A DNA stretch of 64,000 nt from Alloactinosynnema sp. L-07 (lineage in GTDB: Bacteria > Actinomycetota > Actinomycetes > Mycobacteriales > Pseudonocardiaceae): contig NZ_LN850107.1 of the NCBI RefSeq assembly GCF_900070365.1, forward strand, positions 2,790,001-2,854,000. The letters are read 5' to 3'. Numbering within the stretch: the stretch's first letter is position 1; the number at the start of each line of letters is the position of its first letter. Shown here piece after piece: positions 52,417-61,154 of the stretch. The notes under the pieces are model-generated. The model saw only the letters and a program-made list of their open reading frames with translations. It was not told the DNA's origin and ran no database searches. A program made the position numbers and the translations under genes.

Positions 52417-53764
52417 GCGAAAGCTCGTGGAACTGCGGGACAAACTGGCAGGCGTCACCGCGGAGTTCGCCTGGTGGCTAAGCGCCGCCGAGGAGCGAGG
52501 CACGCTGCGTAAGCACCAGTCGCAGCTGCGGCGGCTGACGAGCCAACTCGACGGGTACGCCACCGAGATCGCGCGACGGCTCGACCAGGCCGAAACCGGT
52601 GGGGACATCCTCGAAGCCGGACGCGCGATGCAAGTGCGCATTCTGGAGGTGCACCGGCTGTGGGACCACTTCCGATCGAAGTTCGCCCTTCGGTATCTCC
52701 CTGCGTTCAGCAAGTATCTGGGCTTGGCCGACGAGTTCGTGTGGGCGTGCTACCGGCCCATTCTCGACGCGGCCGAGGCACCCGGAGATCCGGCGATGGT
52801 CAAGGAGGCGCCGCTTGTCTTCTTCAGCGGCCAGTACGCGCCGATCACCCATCAGCGGAATGTCCCGTTCACCACCGAATCGGTCAAAGAGGAGCACAGC
52901 ATCGAATTTCTCCAGCTCGTCCAGCGGCTGCCCGTGCCATTGATCGGCCTGCCGTGGTACCAGGCGTCCCATCTTCCGGACATGGTGCTGATCGCCCACG
53001 AGGTCGGCCACACCGTCGAGCGTGACTTCGAGATGGCTGAGGTCACGGTGAAGCAGTTCTACCCACCCGGGCCGACGCTCCCAGCGGCGACGAGGGACTC
53101 GTGGCTCCGTTGGCTGCCGGAGGTGTTTGCCGACGTGTTCGCCACGCTGTCAGTCGGCGACGCATACCTCAGCGGCCTAGCGGACCTGCTCGCCGTGGAG
53201 CCGCGGTCGGACAAACCACCCGCCGAGGAGAAGCTGCGGTACCCGCCTGCCACAGTGCGCGTCGCGATCGGCGCGGAAGTGCTGCGCAGGATGAACCTGA
53301 CAGGCAAGTCGGACGCGCGACTGGCTGACTGGCGCACGGTGCATCCTCGTCCCGGCGACGCCGACTCGCTGAACCCGTTTCTGGCCGATGTCAGCACGAT
53401 CGTGGACTGTCTGCTCGGCGCCCGGTACCCGCGGCTCGGCGGTCGGACCCTCCGTGAGTGCGTCAAGTTCGAGCCGACCGCTGAGGAACTCGACGACGAC
53501 ATCGACCTGGTGCTGCAAGGTCGAAGGCCGTACACCATCGACGTCCGCACAGTCGTGGCGCTGGCGCGCTTGGCCTTCGAGCGCGATCCGGCCGGGTTTC
53601 TCGCCAAGAACGACCACGTCTCGGTGGAACAGTGGATCCTCGATCACGGGATCACGCTGATCGACAACAAATCGCGCGCGTCGGTCATCACCGCCGTCGA
53701 GGACAAGGACGACCGTGCCGCGGGCGTTGCACTTTTCGACACGAGAGGGGATCCCCATGACTGA
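52403..53764 (+). CDS. HExxH gluzincin-type metalloprotease, 453 aa
   Basis: ATG 52403 overlaps the STAND gene by 14 bases. The first 130 residues are a long helical hairpin (HQSQLRRLTSQLDGYATEIA). The zinc site is HEVGH at 199-203 (DMVLIAHEVGHTVERDF) with the third ligand Glu240 in WLRWLPEVFADVFATLSVGD, the gluzincin pattern of HExxH plus a Glu helix. No signal peptide or membrane helix is seen, so it is cytosolic. It is one of three intact proteases in the operon and could be activated by, or could process, its neighbours. Confidence 0.8.
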   Translation: MGIAERKLVELRDKLAGVTAEFAWWLSAAEERGTLRKHQSQLRRLTSQLDGYATEIARRLDQAETGGDILEAGRAMQVRILEVHRLWDHFRSKFALRYLPAFSKYLGLADEFVWACYRPILDAAEAPGDPAMVKEAPLVFFSGQYAPITHQRNVPFTTESVKEEHSIEFLQLVQRLPVPLIGLPWYQASHLPDMVLIAHEVGHTVERDFEMAEVTVKQFYPPGPTLPAATRDSWLRWLPEVFADVFATLSVGDAYLSGLADLLAVEPRSDKPPAEEKLRYPPATVRVAIGAEVLRRMNLTGKSDARLADWRTVHPRPGDADSLNPFLADVSTIVDCLLGARYPRLGGRTLRECVKFEPTAEELDDDIDLVLQGRRPYTIDVRTVVALARLAFERDPAGFLAKNDHVSVEQWILDHGITLIDNKSRASVITAVEDKDDRAAGVALFDTRGDPHD

Positions 53765-54737
53765 CCTGCGCAAGACCGAACCGGTCCACACGGACCAGGA
53801 CGCGATCCGGAAGTTGGCGGAATCGATCGCGGGCGACGACAGGACGCGTTACCTTTTGGTCTACCAGGCGTTGGCCAACCAGGTCGACATCCTCAGCGCG
53901 AGCTCGGCGGAGGACTGCATCGCGCGGGCGCGCGAAGTTCTCGCCCGGGTCGGCGCGCCGTATCGCCCTCGCACCCGCGACGCAATGCCGACCAGCCAGC
54001 GACTGGAGGGGCTGTATGAAGACCCTGTCTACCTCGCCAACTCATTGGCACTCACCCGCGACGAGGACCACCCGGGAATCATCGGCGGCGAGGAGACCGA
54101 CGACTACCCTGACTGTGTCGCAGTCGGTAACGACAACGGCTGGTGTTGCACCGGAACCGTGATCGCGCCGACCCTCGTTGTCACGGCCGGGCACTGCTTG
54201 ACCCGCGGCTGCTCTCAGCGCGTCTTCACGGGTGTGGATGTCCACTTCCCTGACCACGGCGAGGTCGTACAGGTGGATCACTCGGTCGCCCACCCTGCCT
54301 ACAAACCGCCGGACCCGCTTCAAGACATCGCCGTCCTGGTGCTGGCTGAGCCTGTCGCCGTCGAACCACGCGCCGTCGCCACCGCGGAGCAGATCGGCCA
54401 AGCGACGTTCGTTCGCCTGGCCGGCTACGGAAACACCGACGTCCACAGCATCGCGGGATTCGGACGCCGTCGGATGGTGGACGTCCCCATGGCGGGCAAA
54501 CTAGCCGCCTACGGCGCGGATTTCGCGTCCGAGTTCGTCGCGGGAAGACCTTTCCTCGACCGCGACAGTTGCAACGGCGACAGCGGAGGCCCCGCATACG
54601 TCAAGGTCGGCGACCAGTGGCTGCTGGCAGGCGCGACCTCCCGCGCCACGAAGAGTTCCGTCCGCCCCTGTGGTGACGGCGGGATCTACACCAGGGTCGA
54701 CGCCTACCAGGATTGGATCATGTCGTTGGCCACCTGA
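53757..54737 (+). CDS. cytosolic trypsin-like serine protease with zymogen layout, 326 aa
   Basis: ATG 53757 follows GAGAGGGG and overlaps the metalloprotease by 8 bases. Residues 1-107 are a helical pro- or adaptor region with no signal peptide. IIGGEETDDYP begins at 108, the exact form of the N-terminus that inserts to activate chymotrypsin-fold enzymes. The catalytic triad is His146 (VVTAGHCL), Asp190 (LQDIAVLVL) and Ser276 (CNGDSGGP). Asp270, six residues before Ser, corresponds to trypsin Asp189, so cleavage after Arg or Lys is expected. Asp275 is the partner for the freed Ile. The residue before IIGG is Gly, so activation by another protease is implied. Confidence 0.88.
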   Translation: MTDLRKTEPVHTDQDAIRKLAESIAGDDRTRYLLVYQALANQVDILSASSAEDCIARAREVLARVGAPYRPRTRDAMPTSQRLEGLYEDPVYLANSLALTRDEDHPGIIGGEETDDYPDCVAVGNDNGWCCTGTVIAPTLVVTAGHCLTRGCSQRVFTGVDVHFPDHGEVVQVDHSVAHPAYKPPDPLQDIAVLVLAEPVAVEPRAVATAEQIGQATFVRLAGYGNTDVHSIAGFGRRRMVDVPMAGKLAAYGADFASEFVAGRPFLDRDSCNGDSGGPAYVKVGDQWLLAGATSRATKSSVRPCGDGGIYTRVDAYQDWIMSLAT

Positions 54738-54833
54738 CCGTTTCGCCGTTCCGGATGCCAACACCACTATGTCGGTGATGAACAGTAGGTGACGTCGGGA
54801 ATCGGATCGCCCCGGCTACCAGCACCAGGCGTA

Positions 54834-57569
54834 CTATAGAAATCTGACTGCGCCCGGACCGATTGGCGGCTCGTCGGCGAGGAAGGCGAGCAATTCTGGC
54901 TCCCGGTCCAGCCGCCCGGTGGACTGTTGGTCTACTCCGTTGGCCGCGATCCTGCTCCTGATGGAGCCGCTGCGGTCGTGGTCCCGAAGTGTGTTCTCTA
55001 CCGTTGTCAGCACGATGGCTCGGGATGCCGTCCCGGTGGGTGCAGCGAGCAGGCTGCGCAGGTGCGGCCACCGAATCGCGAGCACGGCGAGCTTGGCCAG
55101 TTGGTAGATGGTCATTTCCTGCTCGGCGCCAGCTAGTAGGTATTCCTGGCGAATCGTGTCGTAGAAGCGCAGGAGGTTGACGAACCGTTTCACCTCTCGC
55201 GGATTCCAGCCCAGATGGGAGACAACAGCGGCGATGATGCTGTCCATCTCTGGGTCGCCGGTGCCGAGGCGCCTTCTGAGGATGCGGCGTGCCGCCTCCT
55301 TCGCCTCTGGAGACAAGTGGCGCGCCACGTGCTCCGACTCGAACCCGATTTGTCCTGCGGCGATCCCTTCGAGACCTCGGACGTTGGCAACGATGTCGTC
55401 CACCGACCGGACAGCGGCGAGTTCCTGCTCATACGCACGCACCCGCTCTTCGGACAATTGGCGCTCGACGCCATGGTCTGTGCGGGCTCCGCCGCCAGAG
55501 AGGGTGTGGCCGATGAACTCGCGTACGGCATCGTCTGTCGGAGTCGGCAAGGTGATCGCGAGCTGCACAAGCTTGTCGAGGAACCGCCAGCCGAGCCCTG
55601 GGCCGTCGGCGTTGTCGCTGCGGCCGTAGGCGACCTCGAGCTGGCTGGCCACCATCTCCGGCTCCATTGCTACCACGAACACACAGTGCGGGAACTGACC
55701 GGCGAGGAACAGGTTCAGGGCCTCGACCATCTGGGCCACGGTCGTTGGCGTGCACCGGTCCAGATCGTCGATGAACACAACCAGTGGGCGCTTGGCCGTG
55801 CCGATCAGGTCCAGCACGGCGGTCACGTCGTGGTGCACCAGGTGCAGGAAGCCGGTCCGGGCCCTGTACTTCGGATCGGCGATGTCCGCGCCGATCCCGC
55901 CGGTCAGGTCAGACACTGCAGCCCGGCTCGAGGTGGCGACATCCGGTGGGTGGACCAAATCGGGCAGTACTCGACCGGCGCGGGTGGTCAGCACGCTGAT
56001 GACCTGGGCCAGCACTACGCCGATCACGCCGACTGAAACGCCCGCCGGACGTAGCGAGGAGAGCACTGGGATGCCCGCAAGGGTCAGTACCAGGCCGATC
56101 GCGACCACGGCACCGAGCCAGGCGAGTGTCGGCAGCAGCCGGCTGAGCACGATCCGATAGATCCGTCGCCGAACTGCTTCGGTGTCGACCCGGCTGAGGT
56201 TGAGCGCAAGCCAGAACCGCTCCCTGTCCACGCTGGACATACGTTCGGTGGTCTGGCGGATGAGATCGTGCGCGAGCCCCGCCCAGACCTGTTCCCCAGT
56301 CTGGTACATCCACGGGTTGAACCAGACAGTTGGCCGCCAGGGGGTGCCATCCACGTGGGATGGCGAATCCGTTGCCAAGGTGGTGGTTCTGATCGGCGTG
56401 CCGTACGTGGTTCCCCGCACGTCGACTACCGGAGCCAAGTTGTTACGGCGCAGCAGCTTCAGCACCGCCAGGAGCCGTGGCTCGCGTCGGCTGATTTTCG
56501 CCAGCTTTCCCTGGCTGTCCGATGTGAGAGAAATAGAGCGTCGCGTGTGCTCGGTCTGCGGCGGGTCGAGCCGATCCCGGACCATGCGCAACAACGAAGT
56601 CTTGCCGGCGCCCCATGGGCCCTTCACCGCGATTGCCAGCGGTGGACGGGTGCCCGCGTCGACGAGGAAGGATGCCAATGCTTCGGCGTGCTTCCAGTAC
56701 CCGAGCCGGTCCTCGGTCGTCCAGTAGTCGCTGAGCACCGTGGTCGGATCGGCAAGCTCGGCAGGGCTCGCAAGCCGCGGTGGCGCGCCAGCCGCGTTGT
56801 CCTGCCTCGGCTCCAGAAACGCCTCCATCGGCAACTCAGCCACGATCTCAACCGCCGCCGCCGCATCGACCCCAAGCCGGGACATCGTAGCGGCGATCTC
56901 CCCGGCAACCAGGGCCGCAGCCATCGCTGTCCCACTGTTGCGGCCGTAGCCCGCCCCCGCCCCGAGTTCGATCGTCGTGGTCAGCAGGTCGAGGCAGGGT
57001 GCCGAGATCGCACCGCGACCGCTGCGCACGCTGCGCGTCCATCCGCCGACCGGATCCCGCACCATGCCAGCGACCGCGATCACACCGTCGACATTGGCCG
57101 GAAAGCCGGGCTCCTCCACACCGTAGTCGCCGGCGGGCGCAACCACGATCCCGATCCGCTCTTTCGCGCGAGATACCACCCGGGCATAGGTTATGGAGAG
57201 AGCGTCGTCCGGCCTCGCCTCCCGACCGACTCCGAACAGGAGGATATGGGCCCCATTCTCCGTTGCCGTGCTGATGGCCCCAAGTGCAGCGCCGTCCATG
57301 GTGCGGCCGTCCGCGTCGAGCTCGGGACCGCAGCTGATCAGACGGGCGGCGGGCGCCCGCTGCAGTACCAGGCCGGCCATCATTGTGGCCGCCGAGGTCA
57401 TCGCCAGGTCATCGACCGCGTCGGCTACGGCACCCTCAAACCATGGATGCGGATACACCTGTCCGCACACGAGGCCGATGGTCACGCCCTCGCCAGCGGT
57501 GCCGCGCCGCAGCGGCAGGACCTCGTCGTGTTCCTCGGCAAGCCGGCCGAGGCTAGGCACATCCGTCAC
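54834..57569 (-). CDS. inactive subtilisin-like domain fused to membrane KAP NTPase, 911 aa
   Basis: The start is GTG 57569, with a weak upstream site. Residues about 25-245 align with subtilisins, but the Asp site reads GLVCGQVYPHP (Cys35), the His site SAATMMAGL (Ala60) and the Ser site GTAMAAALVAG (Ala215), so all three catalytic residues are gone. Residues about 300-830 are a KAP NTPase: Walker A KGPWGAGKT at 316-324, two membrane helices between about 470 and 540 (LGAVVAIGLVLTLAGIPVL; VIGVVLAQVISVL), and Walker B PLVVFIDDLDRC near 600. It faces the protease operon, ending 97 bp from the trypsin gene. A pseudo-protease sensor on a membrane NTPase is inferred. Confidence 0.85.
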   Translation of the reverse strand: MTDVPSLGRLAEEHDEVLPLRRGTAGEGVTIGLVCGQVYPHPWFEGAVADAVDDLAMTSAATMMAGLVLQRAPAARLISCGPELDADGRTMDGAALGAISTATENGAHILLFGVGREARPDDALSITYARVVSRAKERIGIVVAPAGDYGVEEPGFPANVDGVIAVAGMVRDPVGGWTRSVRSGRGAISAPCLDLLTTTIELGAGAGYGRNSGTAMAAALVAGEIAATMSRLGVDAAAAVEIVAELPMEAFLEPRQDNAAGAPPRLASPAELADPTTVLSDYWTTEDRLGYWKHAEALASFLVDAGTRPPLAIAVKGPWGAGKTSLLRMVRDRLDPPQTEHTRRSISLTSDSQGKLAKISRREPRLLAVLKLLRRNNLAPVVDVRGTTYGTPIRTTTLATDSPSHVDGTPWRPTVWFNPWMYQTGEQVWAGLAHDLIRQTTERMSSVDRERFWLALNLSRVDTEAVRRRIYRIVLSRLLPTLAWLGAVVAIGLVLTLAGIPVLSSLRPAGVSVGVIGVVLAQVISVLTTRAGRVLPDLVHPPDVATSSRAAVSDLTGGIGADIADPKYRARTGFLHLVHHDVTAVLDLIGTAKRPLVVFIDDLDRCTPTTVAQMVEALNLFLAGQFPHCVFVVAMEPEMVASQLEVAYGRSDNADGPGLGWRFLDKLVQLAITLPTPTDDAVREFIGHTLSGGGARTDHGVERQLSEERVRAYEQELAAVRSVDDIVANVRGLEGIAAGQIGFESEHVARHLSPEAKEAARRILRRRLGTGDPEMDSIIAAVVSHLGWNPREVKRFVNLLRFYDTIRQEYLLAGAEQEMTIYQLAKLAVLAIRWPHLRSLLAAPTGTASRAIVLTTVENTLRDHDRSGSIRSRIAANGVDQQSTGRLDREPELLAFLADEPPIGPGAVRFL

Positions 57570-58449
57570 GCTGAGTTAATCGCTGACAACAGCCATAATG
57601 TGTCAGGTTGGGGTGGCCACTTTGGGTTTCACCGGGAGGCCGATCACCCCGGCCGCGACACCGTGCGCTCGCAGAACCGCTGCTGGAATATCGACCGGGC
57701 AGACCCGGTGATCCGCTTGACCCCGGTCTGGCGGCGGCGGCGCGATCCAGCAGTATCCTGCGGCAGCTCATCGCGCAGCTCGACCGGGCAGACCTCCTCA
57801 ACAGACCGCAGTTGTCCCTCGTCGCCGAGGGTGCTCGTCGACCTGATCATCGACCCCCGCGTGTACACCGCGACCAACTCCGCAGTGCCCGGTCTGCCAG
57901 CACGCCGGAAGGGATATCGGATGGGACCACGCGAACCTCCCGTCGATCAGAGCACCAACTATTCATCGCGGGCATCTGATCAGGCGTTTCACGACGCCGC
58001 CAAGCACGTGTGGCTCTTCGGGCCGGTCTGAGATCGCCCGGTCGTGCGGTGGCGGGGGCGAGCGTGTTGATCACGCGCGAAGTGCTGCTCGAGCGGTTCG
58101 ACGCTGCGATGGACCTGGTTCGCGTCCAGCGCGGGGATCAGGTCCGATCGCTGATTCCCGACAGAGCCGCCGAAGGCGGTCGACCACTGGTGATCACGAG
58201 TGTTAAGTTGTTCTACTCGCCTCAGGGGCGAGAGTCGCGAATCGCGCTGTTTCGTGGCCCGTGATTCGACCCCGAAGTGGTCACGTGCGGCTGAACGCAC
58301 GTCCGCGGTGGTCGGTTCGATCCGGCCCGCGGCGACGGTGTTCTCAATGTGGGTCAGAGCGTGGCGGAGCCGTGATCTACCCGAGAGACCCGCACGGGCC
58401 GGTGCTGGGTGGTGACATCGTCGACGAGGGTGAGGTGCTGGGGTTCGGC
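57570..58449. other. stretch without a confident gene
   Basis: No frame here has recognisable family sequence. A 36-codon frame at 57921 has a good ribosome binding site and is listed separately. A frame from about 58064 to 58264 reads REVLLERFDAAMDLVRVQRG and ends LFYSPQGRESRIALFRGP, with moderate third-position GC. On the reverse strand the same bases read ALTHIENTVAAGRIEPTTAD, which is equally plausible. I regard the stretch as eroded sequence continuous with the pseudogenes to its right. Confidence 0.45.
57921..58031 (+). CDS. possible 36-aa protein
   Basis: ATG 57921 has GGAAGGGA about 7 bases upstream and encodes MGPREPPVDQSTNYSSRASD followed by QAFHDAAKHVWLFGPV. No homologue is recognised. 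It may be the 5' end of a lost gene. Confidence 0.3.
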   Translation: MGPREPPVDQSTNYSSRASDQAFHDAAKHVWLFGPV

Positions 58450-58902
58450 TACGAGCCGACATCAAACCCGCACGCCGGGTGCGACCAGTTGCTTCTCGTG
58501 GGCGAAGAGGGTTTGACGCGGCCCGCGCGACCGGTGCCGAGCAGTGCGGCAGGGGTGCGGACCCTGGCACCGATGCCCGCTGAGCGGGCTGGGGTGCACG
58601 TCGTGGCGGCAGAGGCGGTCACACCGGGGCTCGCTGGCATGGTGCGGGAGGTGCTCGATCGGCACCGTTCTCGCTTCGTCAAGCCACTCCTCGACCGCGT
58701 GGTGGGGAGCGATCGCGAGGTGGGTCAGCGATTTGCCACCGCGGTAGAAGTGCTTCTGCTGGCGCCAGAATTGCCAGCGGTCGATCATGTCCCACGCGAA
58801 CGCGCTCTCGACGCCTGCCGGTTCGATGAGGTTGCGCAGGAAGTACCAGAGGTCGTCGGTCTCGTGCCGCGCCGATACAGCATCCACTCGACGTCGCTCA
58901 CG
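58450..58902 (-). pseudogene. decayed small gene downstream of 58898-60065
   Basis: A GTG near 58902 overlaps the end of the upstream frame and reads VSDVEWMLYRRG. The following sense is found in another frame: TDDLWYFLRNLIEPAGVESA, FAWDMIDRWQFWRQQKHFYR, GGKSLTHLAIAPHHAVEEWL and VPIEHLPHHASEPRC. At least one frameshift near 58860 and an eroded end are evident. The original function is unknown. Confidence 0.55.
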
Positions 58903-60065
58903 TCAGGGCGGGGAACTCGGTGTCCGGGAAGGCCTCAGGGTGAGGCCAGGCGATGTAGTGGGCGCGCACGATCTCCGCGTTCGCGGGCACGATCGACGGA
59001 CTTGACCGGATGTGGACGGTCACGCCGGGCACTACCCCACGGAGGGCTTGATCTCCGGTTTGCAATCGCAGGATGAACGCTTGTGGGGTGAGTTCTCCGA
59101 CGACGTTCAAGGCGATGATCCGCCGGGGGAACCACAAGGGAGTGGAGGGCCACCTCCACCGCCAACTCGTATCGGTCCGATGGTTACCTGCGCCGAGCCT
59201 TGAAACCGGTTCGCGACGCGATTCCAGACCAGGTCCCTGAAGGACTTGCGCACCTCCGGGCAGCGACGACCGCGAGCTCGGCGAGGGCGAGGCCGATAGC
59301 GCAGAGGGATTCCACCAGGTAGGCGGCAGGCAGCGGACACACACGTCCTCGGCTCCTGGTGGCGATCGAAGCGCCGAACGTGGCGACCGAACGGCCGGAC
59401 ACAGGGTCAAGGTCGTGACTGCGACGGTGAACCGTGCGGCGGCTGCCCTCGCGCGGGCCGGGGCGGAGCACCGTTCCAGGAGTTCGTCAAAGGAAGGCAG
59501 GTTTCGCACCGCGTCGACCTCAGCCTGGTTACCGATGCCGGGTCTCCCGGTTGCGTGAGCGGCCCATCGGGCCAGCGGGGCGCGAGAGCTCGCACGACGT
59601 CGTCGACCCGCCTGAGGATGACTTCACCAACATCGGCCAGTCCGAATCCGAGCCGTGGGACGAGTACGGAGTCGATCCCGGTGGCCAAAAGCGCCAACTG
59701 GTGCAGCGAGGCCGGAGGACGCTCGAGAGATCCTGGCAGGACCCGGAAGACGTCGTCACCCCACCGGACGAGTACGTCTTGCCGTGTGTCGTAGGGTGCG
59801 AAGTCCTCCAGTCTTGAGAGGTCAGTAGCCCCTGGAGCAGCGACTCCAGATCAATCGCGGCCGCGTCCCGCTTGCCGCGCGGACGAACCTGAAGGAGTGC
59901 CTCGTACAGGAGCGCGATCGACAACAAGCGATGCCCCGCTGTCGGAGACGCCGCCGCAGCCTCGAGGACCGGGGCCAATGTCGGAGCCGCGAATGGCTCG
60001 ATGACAGCTGCGAGTGGATGACAGCCACCGGCACGTTCCCGGCGTAGGCGATCCTTCTTGCTCAT
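58898..60065 (-). pseudogene. heavily frameshifted gene, start at 60065
   Basis: ATG 60065 opens MSKKDRLRRERAGG, then ALLYEALLQVRPRGKRDAAA in frame. Near 59810 the sense moves to a second frame (RLEDFAPYDTRQDVLVRWGD, LGFGLADVGEVILRRVDDVV). Near 59520 it moves to a third (NLPSFDELLERCSAPARARA), near 59400 to a fourth (AAYLVESLCAIGLALAELAV), then RRCPEVRKSFRDLVWNRVAN, and it ends VHIRSSPSIVPANAEIVRAH. At least four or five indels separate these pieces of what was one protein of about 390 residues. I cannot name the family. Confidence 0.65.
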
Positions 60066-60383
60066 CGACCACATCCCTCGCCACCACGTCGCACGATAGG
60101 CGATGGCCATGTCCGCAAGCTCGTGACGAGCCGTGTCAAGATCACTTTCTGGCGCGCCGCCCGACCGGAATACCAGTCTGGTTCGCGCTGGTCGTTCCAG
60201 GCCTTGGCGCCACGCGAGACTCGGTACCGCCAACGGTGGCGAACTTGCGCCCTGCCGTAACTTGCAGAGACACTGATCTGTAGAAGCAGAGTCCTGCCCC
60301 AACGGGATCACCTGTGAACGCTCAAGTTATTCCCGGGGCCTGCGCTCGCGTAGTTCCGCAGGTGGTGGGTTCCTGATGATGTT

Positions 60384-61154
60384 CTACCCTGTGGTCTTCT
60401 TCTTGTCGTCGGCGGCTCCCTTGGGTCGTTTGTTCGGCCGGTAGCTGGGGCCGTTCATGAACACCTGGTGGCTGGTGTTGATCAGCCGGTCGAGCAGTGA
60501 TTCGGCGACGACGGCGTTGGGGAACAACGGATACCAGTCAACCGGTGAACGGTTGCTGGTGAGCACGAGTGAGCGCCCGGCTCGTTCGTTGATCAGTTCG
60601 TAGAGGTCGTCGGCTTGTCGTGCGGTGAGTTCGCGCATGCCGAAGTCGTCGAGGATCAGCACGGGTGGCCGGGCCAGTTCGCGTAGCCGTCGGCCCCAGG
60701 TGCCGTCTGCGTGTCCGCCGGCGAGGTCGGCCAGGACGCGACTGGTCTTGGCGAATCGGACGTCGGCTCCATGCCGGATTGCCATGTGCCCCAACGCTTG
60801 TGCGATGTGTGTCTTGCCGACCCCGACCGGGCCGTAGAGGATCACCGACTCGCCTGCGTGCAGCCAGCGCAGCGCGGCGAGGTCGCGGATCTGCGCGGCG
60901 GGCAGCTTGGGGCTGGCGTGGAAGTTGAACTCCTCCAGGGTGGTCTGTGCGTCGAAGTGGGCGCGGCGCAGCCGACGACCCATCGCGGTGAGCTCGCGGC
61001 GGCCGATCTCGTCGTGGCAGAGGATCTGCAGGAACTCCAGGTGGCCGAGTTCCCCGCCGCGGGCCTGGGCGAGGCGGGCGTCGAGGGTGTCGAGCATTCC
61101 GGAGAGCTTGAGCATGCGCAGGGCGTCGCGCAGCGCGGTGTCGATGACGGTCAC
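60384..61154 (-). CDS. istB: IS21 IstB ATP-binding helper
   Basis: GTG 61154 overlaps the istA stop. The 256-residue protein has the IstB/DnaC AAA core: Walker A LYGPVGVGKTHIAQALGHMA, Walker B PVLILDDFGMRELTARQADD, and the sensor segment SLVLTSNRSPVDWYPLF. It loads target DNA for the transposase. It is full length and apparently intact. Confidence 0.95.
   Translation of the reverse strand: MTVIDTALRDALRMLKLSGMLDTLDARLAQARGGELGHLEFLQILCHDEIGRRELTAMGRRLRRAHFDAQTTLEEFNFHASPKLPAAQIRDLAALRWLHAGESVILYGPVGVGKTHIAQALGHMAIRHGADVRFAKTSRVLADLAGGHADGTWGRRLRELARPPVLILDDFGMRELTARQADDLYELINERAGRSLVLTSNRSPVDWYPLFPNAVVAESLLDRLINTSHQVFMNGPSYRPNKRPKGAADDKKKTTG

Noticed and set aside
56268..58031. 587-codon forward frame opposite the KAP gene
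   Set aside because: It is antisense to the KAP/pseudo-subtilisin gene, which has clear motifs; only its last 36 codons, outside that gene, were kept as a doubtful ORF.
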